Below, piece after piece: positions 45,790 to 54,166 of a stretch of DNA of 64,000 bases. This DNA comes from Paenibacillaceae bacterium. Its GTDB lineage: Bacteria; Bacillota; Clostridia; Lachnospirales; Lachnospiraceae. Under the pieces are notes generated by a model. The model saw only the letters and a program-made list of their open reading frames with translations. It was not told the DNA's origin and ran no database searches. The stretch lies in assembly GCA_015057705.1 (NCBI GenBank), contig SVDU01000007.1, positions 1 through 64,000 on the forward strand. The letters run 5' to 3'. The position numbers and the translations under genes are program-made. Positions within the stretch are counted from its first letter, which is position 1, and every line of letters begins with the position of its first letter.

Positions 45790-46653
45790 TTAAGCTTTTC
45801 CAACAGAACCGAATAACTCCATCTTCTCTTTTACTGTGGCTTTGATGGCATCTGTTCCTGGTGCAAGAAGCTTACGAGGATCAAATCCCTTACCCTCTAA
45901 ATCTTTGCCTGCTTCAATATACTTACGGGTAGCTTCTGCAAAGGTAAGCTGGCACTCTGTATTCACATTGATCTTTGCTACGCCAAGGCTGATAGCTTTT
46001 TTAATCTGATCTTCCGGAATACCTGTCCCACCATGAAGAACAAGTGGCATGCTGCCTACTTTATCTTTTATAGCTGCCAGAGTATCAAAGCTTAAACCTG
46101 CCCAGTTTGCCGGATATTTTCCATGAATGTTGCCAATTCCTGCTGCCAGCATGGTTACGCCTAAGTCAGCAACCTGCTTGCACTCATCAGGATCTGCACA
46201 CTCACCCATACCAACTACGCCGTCTTCCTCGCCGCCGATGGAACCAACTTCTGCTTCAATGGAAAGGCCTTTTTCATTACAAACCTTTACAAGCTCAGTT
46301 GTCTTTTCCACATTCTCTGCGATTGGATAATGGGAACCATCAAACATGATGGAAGAAAAACCTGCCTCGATGCACTTATAACAGCCATCATAAGAACCGT
46401 GATCCAGATGAAGTGCCACTGGAACACTGATCTTTAATTCCTCTATCATGGCTTTTACCATAGCTGTTACAGTTTTATAACCTGTCATGTATTTGCCAGC
46501 GCCTTCGGAAACTCCCAGAATAACCGGGGATTTCAGTTCTTCGGCTGTCAGTAAAACAGCCTTTGTCCACTCAAGGTTGTTGATGTTGAACTGTCCAACT
46601 GCGTATTTTCCATCTCTTGCTTTTTCAAGCATCTCTTTTGCTGAAACTAACAT
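45790..46653 (-). CDS. fba: Fructose-bisphosphate aldolase, class II
   Basis: Zinc-dependent glycolytic/gluconeogenic aldolase, 287 aa. The catalytic Asp84 and zinc His85 lie in ALHLDHGSYDG. Other zinc-binding His residues are in the segments AAGIGNIHGKYP and LVLHGGTGIP, and the NVNTECQLTFAEATRKYI loop binds phosphate. The ATG at 46653 (MLVSAKEM) follows GGAGG by eight bases; the ATG five codons earlier contains that ribosome site and is rejected. It has its own sigma-A promoter and stands between thrC and glnN. Confidence 0.96.
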   Translation of the reverse strand: MLVSAKEMLEKARDGKYAVGQFNINNLEWTKAVLLTAEELKSPVILGVSEGAGKYMTGYKTVTAMVKAMIEELKISVPVALHLDHGSYDGCYKCIEAGFSSIMFDGSHYPIAENVEKTTELVKVCNEKGLSIEAEVGSIGGEEDGVVGMGECADPDECKQVADLGVTMLAAGIGNIHGKYPANWAGLSFDTLAAIKDKVGSMPLVLHGGTGIPEDQIKKAISLGVAKINVNTECQLTFAEATRKYIEAGKDLEGKGFDPRKLLAPGTDAIKATVKEKMELFGSVGKA

Positions 46654-46693
46654 ATCACAGACCTCCATATTATTTATTGTCTTACATTTTTTT

Positions 46694-46722
46694 ATTATAA
46701 CCTATTTTAACTTATTTGGAAA
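46694..46722 (-). promoter_or_regulatory. fba promoter
   Basis: On the minus strand, TTTCCA (46717-46722), a 17-bp spacer and TATAAT (46694-46699). Confidence 0.65.
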
Positions 46723-46782
46723 GATTATTTTTTCAAAGATTGTTTTTTTTATAACAAAGTTACATTTACTTTCAAAACTATT

Positions 46783-48267
46783 TTAAGCTAAAAAGCTCAT
46801 AACTGCCTCTTTCATTTTATCCCTTTCACACTCACTCTGGTGAAGGACAGGAGCCGTGCGGATTTCTTCAACTGCCTGGGGAATATCGGTTCCTGATACG
46901 TCTGATAAACGGTCAATGATCTTAAATTCATCTTCCCCCGACTTCTTTCCTTCCAGAGCCTCTAAAACACTTCCGGAAAACTTATATGGGCTGGCAGTGG
47001 AGGCAATCACTGTTTTTGTCTCATCCGCCGTCTCTTTCTTATACTGATGATAAACAGACGCTGCCACTCCTGTATGGGTATCAATCAGATAACCGGTACT
47101 GTCAAACAGCTCCTTAATGGTTGTCTGGTTGTCTGTTTCCTCTGCAAATCCACCCACAAAATCTTCCATGAACTTTTTCATGGCTGGTGTGACGGTATAG
47201 CTTCCTGTTTCACTAAGTTCCTTCATCAGCCCTGCATTTACCGCTGCATCGCTGCCGGTGCTTAAATAGATGAGACGTTCTAAATTACTGGAGATCAGGA
47301 TATCCATGGATGGGGAACTGGTGAGAATAAACTCTCTGTTTCTGTCATAGGTTCCTGACTGAAAGAAATCATATAGAACTTTATTCTCATTGGAAGCGCA
47401 GATTAATTTGTCAATAGGAGCTCCCATCTGCTTGGCTATATAAGCAGCCAGAATGTTTCCAAAGTTACCTGTGGGAACTGCCACATTGATTCGTTCTCCA
47501 TCAGATATCTCTCCGCCTGACAGCAGCTTCCCATATGCATATACATAATAAACCACCTGAGGAACCAGTCTTCCTATATTGATTGAATTCGCGGAAGAAA
47601 GCTGATATCCCTTCTCTTCCAATTGAGCAGCAAATTCCTGATCGCCAAAGATCTTTTTCACTCCAGTCTGGGCATCGTCAAAATTCCCATGTATGGCTGC
47701 TACGTGGGTATTCTTCCCTTTTTGTGTTAACATCTGAAGTTCCTGGACACGGCTCACTCCGTTTTTAGGATAGAAAACAATAATCTCCGTTCCTTCCACA
47801 TCGGCAAATCCGGCCATGGCTGCTTTCCCCGTATCTCCGGAGGTTGCTGTCAGTATCACGATCTTATTCTTTACCTGATTCTTTTTAGCTGCAACGGTCA
47901 TCAGGTGGGGTAGTATGGAAAGTGCCATATCTTTAAACGCAATGGTGCTGCCATGGTATAATTCCAGATAGTATGCACCGTCCGCTTTGGCAAGAGGGGC
48001 AATTTCTTCCGTATCAAACTTGCTGTCATATGCACGGTTAATACAGCTTTTTAATTCCTCCTCTGTGTAATCGGTGAGAAACAGCTTCATGACTTCATAA
48101 GCAGTTTCCTGATATGTCAATGTAGAAAGTTCTTTCATGGTCTTGTCTAGCTTCGGGATAAAGCTTGGCATAAACAACCCGCCATCTGCTGCCAGCCCTT
48201 TTAAAATTGCCTGGGAAGCCGTCACATTGGCTTCTTTGCCTCTGGTACTCTGATAGGATAATTCCAT
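46783..48267 (-). CDS. thrC: Threonine synthase
   Basis: PLP enzyme converting O-phosphohomoserine to threonine, 494 aa. The PLP lysine is Lys112 in HGSTIAFKDMAL. The phosphate loop SGDTGKAAMAGF and the long-type C-terminal extension mark the roughly 490-residue class found in E. coli and Clostridia. It is alone rather than in a hom-thrB operon, with its own promoter. The leader is short and I see no T-box. Confidence 0.96.
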   Translation of the reverse strand: MELSYQSTRGKEANVTASQAILKGLAADGGLFMPSFIPKLDKTMKELSTLTYQETAYEVMKLFLTDYTEEELKSCINRAYDSKFDTEEIAPLAKADGAYYLELYHGSTIAFKDMALSILPHLMTVAAKKNQVKNKIVILTATSGDTGKAAMAGFADVEGTEIIVFYPKNGVSRVQELQMLTQKGKNTHVAAIHGNFDDAQTGVKKIFGDQEFAAQLEEKGYQLSSANSINIGRLVPQVVYYVYAYGKLLSGGEISDGERINVAVPTGNFGNILAAYIAKQMGAPIDKLICASNENKVLYDFFQSGTYDRNREFILTSSPSMDILISSNLERLIYLSTGSDAAVNAGLMKELSETGSYTVTPAMKKFMEDFVGGFAEETDNQTTIKELFDSTGYLIDTHTGVAASVYHQYKKETADETKTVIASTASPYKFSGSVLEALEGKKSGEDEFKIIDRLSDVSGTDIPQAVEEIRTAPVLHQSECERDKMKEAVMSFLA

Positions 48268-48326
48268 GGTATCGCGTTCCTTTCCTGCTCTCTCTTAATA
48301 AGTGTGATTGAAAAAACCTTGCCAGC

Positions 48327-48355
48327 ATTGTAGCACACTTTAAACTCGGGTGCAA
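48327..48355 (-). promoter_or_regulatory. thrC promoter
   Basis: On the minus strand, TTGCAC (48350-48355), a 17-bp spacer and TACAAT (48327-48332), with TGC before the -10. Confidence 0.78.
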
Positions 48356-48421
48356 GAAAAACAGGCAAAAAAGTTTTCTTATTGCGGACATATGTTTTTG
48401 TATAGAGGACATTTTTCTGAT

Positions 48422-48450
48422 TTGCATCTCCTGTAATGATGTGGTAAGAT
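48422..48450 (+). promoter_or_regulatory. sfsA promoter
   Basis: TTGCAT (48422-48427), a 17-bp spacer and TAAGAT (48445-48450), with TGG before the -10. The gap between thrC and sfsA holds these two divergent promoters and nothing else I can see. Confidence 0.7.
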
Positions 48451-48484
48451 ACTGTCAGAAATGCAGAAAGGAGTCACTGTCACA

Positions 48485-49222
48485 TTGAACTATCCTAATA
48501 TTGTAAAAGGCAGTTTTATTAACCGCCCAAACCGCTTTATCGCTTATGTGCAGATTTTATCAGGGGACGGAGAAGAAAAGACCGTAATCTGCCATGTTAA
48601 AAATACAGGCCGCTGCAAAGAACTTCTTCTGCCGGGCGTTACAGTACTCCTTCAGTATCATCCGGAAGCCTCTGTCCTCGGCAGAAAAACAGAATACTCT
48701 CTAATCGGTGTCTATAAAAAAAGGGAGAAAGACACACTGTTAATCAATATGGATTCCCAGGCTCCTAATTTAGCAGCTTATGAATGGATCTTTGGATCTG
48801 AGTCAGTTTGTGATGTAAAAAGAGAGGTCACCTACGGTCAATCCCGATTTGATCTGGCTTTTCAGTTAATCGGTAAAGATGAGTCTGGATGTGTGACCCA
48901 CACTCCTGCATTCATGGAGGTAAAAGGGGTGACCTTGGAGAATCACAACCATGCTCTTTTTCCTGATGCTCCCACAATACGGGGTATCAAGCATATCGAA
49001 GAACTGATTCATGCAAAAAATGACGGATATGAAGCCTACCTCCTGTTTGTAATCCAGATGAAAGGAATGACCGGCTTTTCTCCGAATGAAGAAACCCAGC
49101 CCGAATTTAAAGAAGCTTTAAAAAAGGCCTTAGCTGCAGGAGTCCACATCCTTGCATATGACTGCCAGATTACCGAGAACTCCATGATTGTGGACCAGCC
49201 AGTACCTTTGATTCTCAACTAA
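48485..49222 (+). CDS. sfsA: SfsA-family sugar fermentation stimulation protein homologue
   Basis: 245 aa if begun at the TTG at 48485, giving MNYPNIVKGSFINRPNRFIA, the family's standard N-terminus; AAGGAG lies 11 bases upstream. The ATG at 48461 would add eight unrelated residues over the ribosome site and lies next to the -10. Conserved segments CHVKNTGRCKELLLPG, FMEVKGVTLENHNHALFPDA and AYDCQITENSM match SfsA, whose fold contains an OB-like and a nuclease-like domain. The family is thought to bind DNA, but its true activity is not settled. Confidence 0.93.
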   Translation: MNYPNIVKGSFINRPNRFIAYVQILSGDGEEKTVICHVKNTGRCKELLLPGVTVLLQYHPEASVLGRKTEYSLIGVYKKREKDTLLINMDSQAPNLAAYEWIFGSESVCDVKREVTYGQSRFDLAFQLIGKDESGCVTHTPAFMEVKGVTLENHNHALFPDAPTIRGIKHIEELIHAKNDGYEAYLLFVIQMKGMTGFSPNEETQPEFKEALKKALAAGVHILAYDCQITENSMIVDQPVPLILN

Positions 49223-49237
49223 CCGGATCATTCTTCC

Positions 49238-49897
49238 TCACTCCAGATAGAAATCCGGGGTGCGGGATAAAAGCTCCCTGCGGTCAACAATCCGGTATAC
49301 CCTGTTTTCCTTTCTTATAACACCGTCCCTGCAAAGCATGTTCATAACGCGAAATGTCTGGCGATAGCTGGCTCCAATGGATTTTGACGTATCTGCCAGT
49401 GTCTCCAGAAAAATCCCTTCCTGTTCCGCAAACAGAATAAACGCACAAAGCCGTTCTTCGCAGGTATGAAGGGCGGTAATCACACTCTTTTTGGAACTTC
49501 TTATCAGCTTTGATGCCAGTTCTCTCCCTATGTCATTGACAAAAGGGAGATTCTGTTTTAATTTCTCTTCGTATTCTTTATAGGGAAGACCGATGCAGAT
49601 AAACTCTGTCACTGCACTGATGGTCGCGTTTGCAATATGGGAGCCTGTCATTAACTCCACATCCCCAATAATCCCTTCTGAAATATAATAGCAAAGTAAA
49701 AGATCCTTTCCATTGGCAGAAGCAGAACAGACTTTTGCTTTTCCAGAAACAACCAGAAGAAAATATTCCATCTCCATACCTTCCTTTAAGATCAGCTCTC
49801 CCGGCGCAAACCGAAGCAAAGCAGAATCACCAAGATCCATGTCTGATAAATGAAACTGAAGAAATATATTTCTGATCCTCTGTTCCGTGATATTCAT
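49238..49897 (-). CDS. Crp/Fnr-family transcription regulator
   Basis: 219 aa from the ATG at 49897 (GGAGG eight bases upstream); an extension to 49957 crosses the operator and lacks a ribosome site. The cyclic-nucleotide-like sensor domain spans about 1-125 (FAPGELILKEGMEMEYFLLV). The C-terminal winged helix contains SIGASYRQTFRVMNMLCRDG as its recognition region. No Cys cluster for an Fe-S centre is seen, and the cAMP contacts are not clearly conserved, so the signal is unknown. It resembles E. coli YeiL-type regulators. It is divergent from the DMT transporter, with a perfect palindrome between them. Confidence 0.9.
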   Translation of the reverse strand: MNITEQRIRNIFLQFHLSDMDLGDSALLRFAPGELILKEGMEMEYFLLVVSGKAKVCSASANGKDLLLCYYISEGIIGDVELMTGSHIANATISAVTEFICIGLPYKEYEEKLKQNLPFVNDIGRELASKLIRSSKKSVITALHTCEERLCAFILFAEQEGIFLETLADTSKSIGASYRQTFRVMNMLCRDGVIRKENRVYRIVDRRELLSRTPDFYLE

Positions 49898-49927
49898 CTG
49901 CATCGCCTCCTTCCTGTCTCTTTCTGG

Positions 49928-49957
49928 AGTATGACATATGTCATACCGTATTGTCAA
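49928..49957 (-). promoter_or_regulatory. Promoter of the Crp/Fnr-type gene
   Basis: On the minus strand, TTGACA (49952-49957), an 18-bp spacer and CATACT (49928-49933). The spacer and -10 are covered by the palindrome, so the regulator should repress itself. Confidence 0.6.
49929..49946. promoter_or_regulatory. Perfect 18-bp palindrome, likely Crp/Fnr-type operator
   Basis: GTATGACATATGTCATAC, symmetrical without a gap, lies in the short region between the two divergent genes. Its centre (49937.5) is about 42 bases before the predicted start of the transporter transcript, the classic class II activator position. Confidence 0.8.
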
Positions 49958-49964
49958 CGGGGTA

Positions 49965-49973
49965 TGGTATGCT
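49965..49973 (+). promoter_or_regulatory. Activator-dependent promoter of the DMT transporter
   Basis: Extended -10 TGGTATGCT (TATGCT at 49968-49973) with no recognisable -35 box. The palindrome covers the place a -35 would occupy, as in class II activated promoters. Confidence 0.6.
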
Positions 49974-49998
49974 TGGATTCGAAATCGGAGGTGATTTT

Positions 49999-50913
49999 AT
50001 GTATAATTTTCTTTCTCTCCTTGCTGGCGTAATTATATCCTTCATGATTGCGCTCAATGGAGGGCTGACAGCACAGTACGGGGTATTTGGGGCAGCTGTT
50101 ATCATTCATATCGTAGGTGTTTTATTTGCATTCCTTCTGCTTCAGTTTCTTCTTGACTCCAGTCAGAAGTCAGCAGAAAAACTCCCCTGGTGGCTATACA
50201 CGGGCGGAATCATCGGAGTGCTGACGACCGCATTCAGTAATTTCGCATATGGGAAACTCAGTATAACAGGAATCATTGCCTTAGGACTTTTGGGACAGGC
50301 CATGGCTTCCCTTGTCATAGACTGGCTGGGACTCTTTGGAATGACAGCATATCCGCCTAAAAAGCACACGCTGGCTGGACTGATACTTGCGTTTCTTGGA
50401 ATTGTTGTCATGTTGAACCATTCCTTCTACGGAACAGCATTACCGGTTCTAATCTCTCTTTTAAGCGGGACTACCATCGTTCTCTCCCGCACAGTCAATG
50501 CTGGTTTGTCGAAACACACCGGAGCTCTTAAGGGTTCCTTTATCAATCATGTGACAGGACTTCCGGTAACACTGATTCTTCTGTTTCTTTTTGGAAGAAA
50601 TGAACCGGTTCTTAAAAGTTTCATTCTTTCGCCCCATATCTGGATCTACCTTGGAGGAACTTTAGGAGTTATCACTGTTTTACTTTTCAATGTAACAGTT
50701 CCCAAAATTCCTTCATTCAGACTTACGCTTCTGTCCTTTACCGGACAGATTTTTACCGGAATTATACTGGATCTCATTACCAGGAAAGGTTTTACTATGG
50801 CAACCTTTTCAGGGGGGCTTCTGGTGGCCGCAGGGGTTGGAATCTCCATAGCTGGAGAACGCTTCACTTTGCTGTTTAGAAACAAAGCTCCCGTAACAGA
50901 CGAAACTTTATAA
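49999..50913 (+). CDS. DMT-superfamily transporter (YdcZ/DUF606, duplicated)
   Basis: 304 aa with 10 helices in two similar halves. Each half begins alike: LLAGVIISFMIALNGGLTAQ and, in the second, LISLLSGTTIVLSRTVNAGL. This is the fused form of the DUF606 family, whose members are often two short proteins. The ATG at 49999 has GGAGG seven bases upstream. The substrate is unknown. The divergent Crp-type regulator and shared palindrome make this its probable regulated target. Confidence 0.88.
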   Translation: MYNFLSLLAGVIISFMIALNGGLTAQYGVFGAAVIIHIVGVLFAFLLLQFLLDSSQKSAEKLPWWLYTGGIIGVLTTAFSNFAYGKLSITGIIALGLLGQAMASLVIDWLGLFGMTAYPPKKHTLAGLILAFLGIVVMLNHSFYGTALPVLISLLSGTTIVLSRTVNAGLSKHTGALKGSFINHVTGLPVTLILLFLFGRNEPVLKSFILSPHIWIYLGGTLGVITVLLFNVTVPKIPSFRLTLLSFTGQIFTGIILDLITRKGFTMATFSGGLLVAAGVGISIAGERFTLLFRNKAPVTDETL

Positions 50914-50917
50914 GATC

Positions 50918-50982
50918 AAAAAACAGGATGGAAGCTGAAAAAGCTGGGTTGTATACAGCTTTTCAGACTTCTATCCTGTTTT
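50918..50982. terminator. Long bidirectional terminator
   Basis: Outer stem AAAACAGGAT/ATCCTGTTTT and inner stem AGCTGAAAAAGCTG with CAGCTTTTCAG (50933-50966). T-runs lie on both sides. It sits between the convergent transporter and YdjH-like genes. Confidence 0.85.
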
Positions 50983-51874
50983 AAAATTTTCTTCCACCGC
51001 CCCCCATGGTGCGGCCGGAATTAGTATGAACAGTACTTTGTCCCCCAGAAGACATGCCTCCGCCTCCAGAGGAGCGGTTACTTCCCCCAGTATCACGGGG
51101 TATGATCACATGGGTCACAACGCTATTCACTAAATTGTCATTTTGCCTTGAATATCGAAACTCGCAGTTAGCCCGGTAAGCCAGAAGGGAGTTAGCGGCT
51201 CTTCCTCTCTCTTTCGTCATGGAATACTGACTTTTTACACCACCGCACACAGCGGCTGCGGCGGCGGCGGCCACTAATATTGCCAACGCAGCTTCATACC
51301 ATTCTATATTGCGGTAAACACTGATTTCGCCTGTATCGGTATTGTAATTATACTGGCCTCCCGGTATCCCTGCCCGGTAATATTTGGTCACTCCCGACAG
51401 ATAAGTCCTGGCACAGGCAGCATAATCACCCTGACTGATCTCTTTATATGCATCATCAAGAATTGCATTCCATCTTTTGTCAGTCAGAAAACGGTTCATC
51501 TTTCCTACTGGCAGAATAAACATCTCCCTGTTATCCATATCTATTAAAAATAAGACACCCCGGTAATCACTTCCCACTCCAAACTTTCTTTCAATATAGA
51601 AGTTTTCCGCATACTCTTTCGCAGTTTTTCCACTGGTGTTATCAGATGTTACTATCACCACATCCATATTCATCTCTTTTTTCATAGACTGGATCATAGT
51701 TTCAAATTCCGCCTTCTCATCTGCTGTGAAAAGACCTGCATCATCATAAACCCTTGCTTCGTTCCCAGTTTGTTCCTGATTCTGCATCGCGTACGCAACT
51801 GGCATCTTTCCAAATAACAGGAGTACAGATATCAGAAATATTAAAATGCCAGAAAATAGTTTTATTATTTTCAT
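50981..51874 (-). CDS. ydjH: TPM-domain membrane protein, YdjH-like
   Basis: 297 aa. Signal peptide or anchor at residues 4-28, then an extracytoplasmic TPM (TLP18.3/Psb32/MOLO-1) domain at about 38-180 (VYDDAGLFTADEKAEFETMI, DYRGVLFLIDMDNREMFI). A membrane helix made of an alanine run follows at about 205-225 (ALAILVAAAAAAAVCGGV). The cytoplasmic tail ends in Gly/Ser-rich GGGGMSSGG and GGGGRKF. It starts within the stop codon of the YdjG-like gene (ATGA overlap), so it is translationally coupled. Last gene of the ydjI-ydjG-ydjH set. Confidence 0.88.
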   Translation of the reverse strand: MKIIKLFSGILIFLISVLLLFGKMPVAYAMQNQEQTGNEARVYDDAGLFTADEKAEFETMIQSMKKEMNMDVVIVTSDNTSGKTAKEYAENFYIERKFGVGSDYRGVLFLIDMDNREMFILPVGKMNRFLTDKRWNAILDDAYKEISQGDYAACARTYLSGVTKYYRAGIPGGQYNYNTDTGEISVYRNIEWYEAALAILVAAAAAAAVCGGVKSQYSMTKERGRAANSLLAYRANCEFRYSRQNDNLVNSVVTHVIIPRDTGGSNRSSGGGGMSSGGQSTVHTNSGRTMGGGGRKF

Positions 51875-52944
51875 ATAAAATACCCCACAAGTAGCATAAA
51901 CAGACACACAGGGACAAATACTTTCGCAAATAGAAGCATCAGCTTCCCTTTGTCAACCGGGATCTCGCCGCATACCTTTCCCGTTTGTCCATTAATGGTG
52001 AAATAATAAATCCGATTTTTACTTTCATCATTATAAGTAAGCGTCCACACAGGAAGAAGCGCATATTCCCATGTCTCGTTCTCTAACTTTATATCCTGAT
52101 TTTCTACCCTTACATGATCATATGACGAGATGCTGTTACGCATTGTATCAGCTGCAAAATTTCTGATTTCAGACTTTACCTCATCTGTAAATTCCTGCTT
52201 CTCCATATCTCTTCGCTCTGCTACAAAACCAGAGAGATATCCCATTGTAAAAGGTTCTAACTTGTCTGTCTCAAATGGAAGTACGCCTTCCACCAGTTTA
52301 CGGTTTGCTTTCTTTAATGCATTGCGTGGAACAAATTTTACTGGCATGGTGCCGGATCGATTAACTTCATATGTCTCAGTCTCCGTATACCTTCTGTCAC
52401 CGCTTACCCATACCCGGATCCGCTCCGCTCTCGCTTCCAGACTTCCCTGAGTGGTACAACTATATAGAAGATAGGGAAAATAGACGCCTGTGATCTTTTC
52501 AATCTGATCCTCACTGTAAAATGCCTTGGGAATATACCGTTTCTTCTTAAGCCAGTCCCGAAAGATTCCCGTAGCCTCTTTTTTATCATAAGAAAAAGGA
52601 ATCACATAATCCGGATGAAATTCCCCGCTCAACCGTCCGGATAAGATAACCGGGTTATGGCAGTAATAGCAAAAAGACGCTGCTGTGGTGCTGTCCGTTA
52701 CAAGTTCAGCACCGCAGCTGGAACAAGTGTATAATAAAGTCTCTGATTGAACTCCTGATTCTTTCTTTTCTTCCTGCGTCTTTTCTTCATGCGCATTTTC
52801 TTCCTGCGTCTTTTCTTCCTCATTCCGGAATGCTTCCTGTGCGAATTCAGACAAACAGTATTCACAGGTATACCTCTGCTTTTGAGGATTAAACTTTAAC
52901 GGTCCCCCGCAGTTGGGACACTTATAAGAGATAATTCCACTCAT
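51871..52944 (-). CDS. ydjG: Zinc-ribbon membrane protein, YdjG-like
   Basis: 357 aa. The N-terminal zinc ribbon is CPNCGG with CEYC, a charged Glu-rich linker follows (EEKTQEEN repeats, about residues 42-65), then a second ribbon CSSCGAEL with CYYC. A large soluble domain follows (HPDYVIPFSYDKKEAT, KITGVYFPYLLYSC) and one C-terminal membrane helix at about 335-357. I start at the ATG at 52944, which overlaps the stop of ydjI by ATGA; a start six codons earlier lacks reason. In B. subtilis YdjG is a partner of YdjH and YdjI in a membrane-stress complex. Confidence 0.85.
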   Translation of the reverse strand: MSGIISYKCPNCGGPLKFNPQKQRYTCEYCLSEFAQEAFRNEEEKTQEENAHEEKTQEEKKESGVQSETLLYTCSSCGAELVTDSTTAASFCYYCHNPVILSGRLSGEFHPDYVIPFSYDKKEATGIFRDWLKKKRYIPKAFYSEDQIEKITGVYFPYLLYSCTTQGSLEARAERIRVWVSGDRRYTETETYEVNRSGTMPVKFVPRNALKKANRKLVEGVLPFETDKLEPFTMGYLSGFVAERRDMEKQEFTDEVKSEIRNFAADTMRNSISSYDHVRVENQDIKLENETWEYALLPVWTLTYNDESKNRIYYFTINGQTGKVCGEIPVDKGKLMLLFAKVFVPVCLFMLLVGYFI

Positions 52945-54110
52945 GGCCTTGGCTTTCCGCATTCAGAACAGAATTTACCGGTATTAACCGCTCCGCAGCC
53001 ACAGGTCCATGGGCCTTCCGGCTTCTTGCTGCCGCAATCCGGGCAGAATTTTCCAGTGTTAACGCTGCCACAGCTGCAGGTCCATGTTTCCTGTGCACCT
53101 GCATTCTTTGCTGCCTGATTCATCTGCATCTGATTTGCATTGGCGGCGGAAGCAGCTCCCATAAATCCACCTGCAGTATTCATTCCCATACCCATGCCCA
53201 TGAATCCTGCCAGTGAGCCATTGGCATTGCTTCCCGCTGCCTCGATTCCTCTGGCCGCCGCGCCTTGAACATAACCTTCCCGTATGCCTGGATCGCTGAG
53301 CATTGCTCCCTGATTTCTCATCTGGATCAATGATTTGGATTCTTCATCGTAGGAGATGCTTGCAATTCCCACAGACTGGATTTCGATTCCTCTTCCGGCT
53401 CTCCACTGGTCATCTAACACATCTGACATGTACTGCCCCAGTTCTCTGCCCTTGGAAGCTACATAAGATATCCGGATTCCATCGGATGACATCTGATTAA
53501 TGGAAGACTGTAGGGCTTCTAAAAATTCCGATAAATACTGCCCATTAATATCCTCCACCTCAATATGATCTGCATTCTTTGGTACAGCCTCTGCATAAAA
53601 AAGAATGGGGTCTGTTACTTTTATGGAATAAGTGCCGTGAGCCCTTAAAAACAGCTCTGCATTGTAAAACTGATCGAAATAATTAATGGGATTGGGTGTG
53701 CCAAACTTGATTCCCTTGATTTCCTGCAGATTTATGAAGTAAACCTTCTGGGCTGTCGGTGTCTGACCTCCAAAGCGGATCCGGTCAAAGGATTCGCTGA
53801 CTGCTTCCTTTAACTGACCATTAAAAAGAGAGGGCATGGAGGAATTCTTAACAGTAAAGTATCCAGGCTCCCCCGTATAATCAATTACCTTTCCCCCGTC
53901 AACCAGAAGCATAAACTGGTTGGGGTAAACATGAATGACAGAACCGTCTGAAACCGTATTATCAGTTCCCTTTGTATTGGATCCTTTCCGAACCTTTACA
54001 CCGCTGGTAAACAGGGTCTGATCTCCCATATCGCCTGCCTCTATCACTTCCAGCCACTGGTCAGCCAGTGAGCCTCCGATTGCTGAAGTCAACGCTTTTA
54101 CAATTCCCAT
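52941..54110 (-). CDS. ydjI: SPFH-domain protein with C-terminal zinc ribbons, YdjI-like
   Basis: 389 aa. A virion-core/YdjI-type SPFH domain spans about residues 10-300 (VEDINGQYLSEFLEALQSSI, GIEIQSVGIASISYDEESK). A Gly/Met/Ala-rich linker (FMGMGMGMNTAGGFMGAAS) leads to two tandem zinc ribbons with the repeat WTC(S/G)CG(S/A)VNTGKFC--CG. YdjI in B. subtilis localises to membranes and recruits PspA; here no pspA is adjacent. It lies 56 bp after nfo, with AAGGAGG before the ATG. First of three coupled genes. Confidence 0.9.
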   Translation of the reverse strand: MGIVKALTSAIGGSLADQWLEVIEAGDMGDQTLFTSGVKVRKGSNTKGTDNTVSDGSVIHVYPNQFMLLVDGGKVIDYTGEPGYFTVKNSSMPSLFNGQLKEAVSESFDRIRFGGQTPTAQKVYFINLQEIKGIKFGTPNPINYFDQFYNAELFLRAHGTYSIKVTDPILFYAEAVPKNADHIEVEDINGQYLSEFLEALQSSINQMSSDGIRISYVASKGRELGQYMSDVLDDQWRAGRGIEIQSVGIASISYDEESKSLIQMRNQGAMLSDPGIREGYVQGAAARGIEAAGSNANGSLAGFMGMGMGMNTAGGFMGAASAANANQMQMNQAAKNAGAQETWTCSCGSVNTGKFCPDCGSKKPEGPWTCGCGAVNTGKFCSECGKPRP

Positions 54111-54166
54111 TCCGATTCCTCCTTTAGATTTTTATTACATATTATACTGCACAGATGATGTCTTGG

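Noticed and set aside
48268-48484. Possible T-box leader for thrC
   Set aside because: The leader is only about 50 nt from the predicted start and has no T-box sequence or terminator/antiterminator pair.
51245-51275. GCGGCGGCGGCC-type simple repeat
   Set aside because: It encodes the alanine run of the YdjH membrane helix in frame and is not a separate element.
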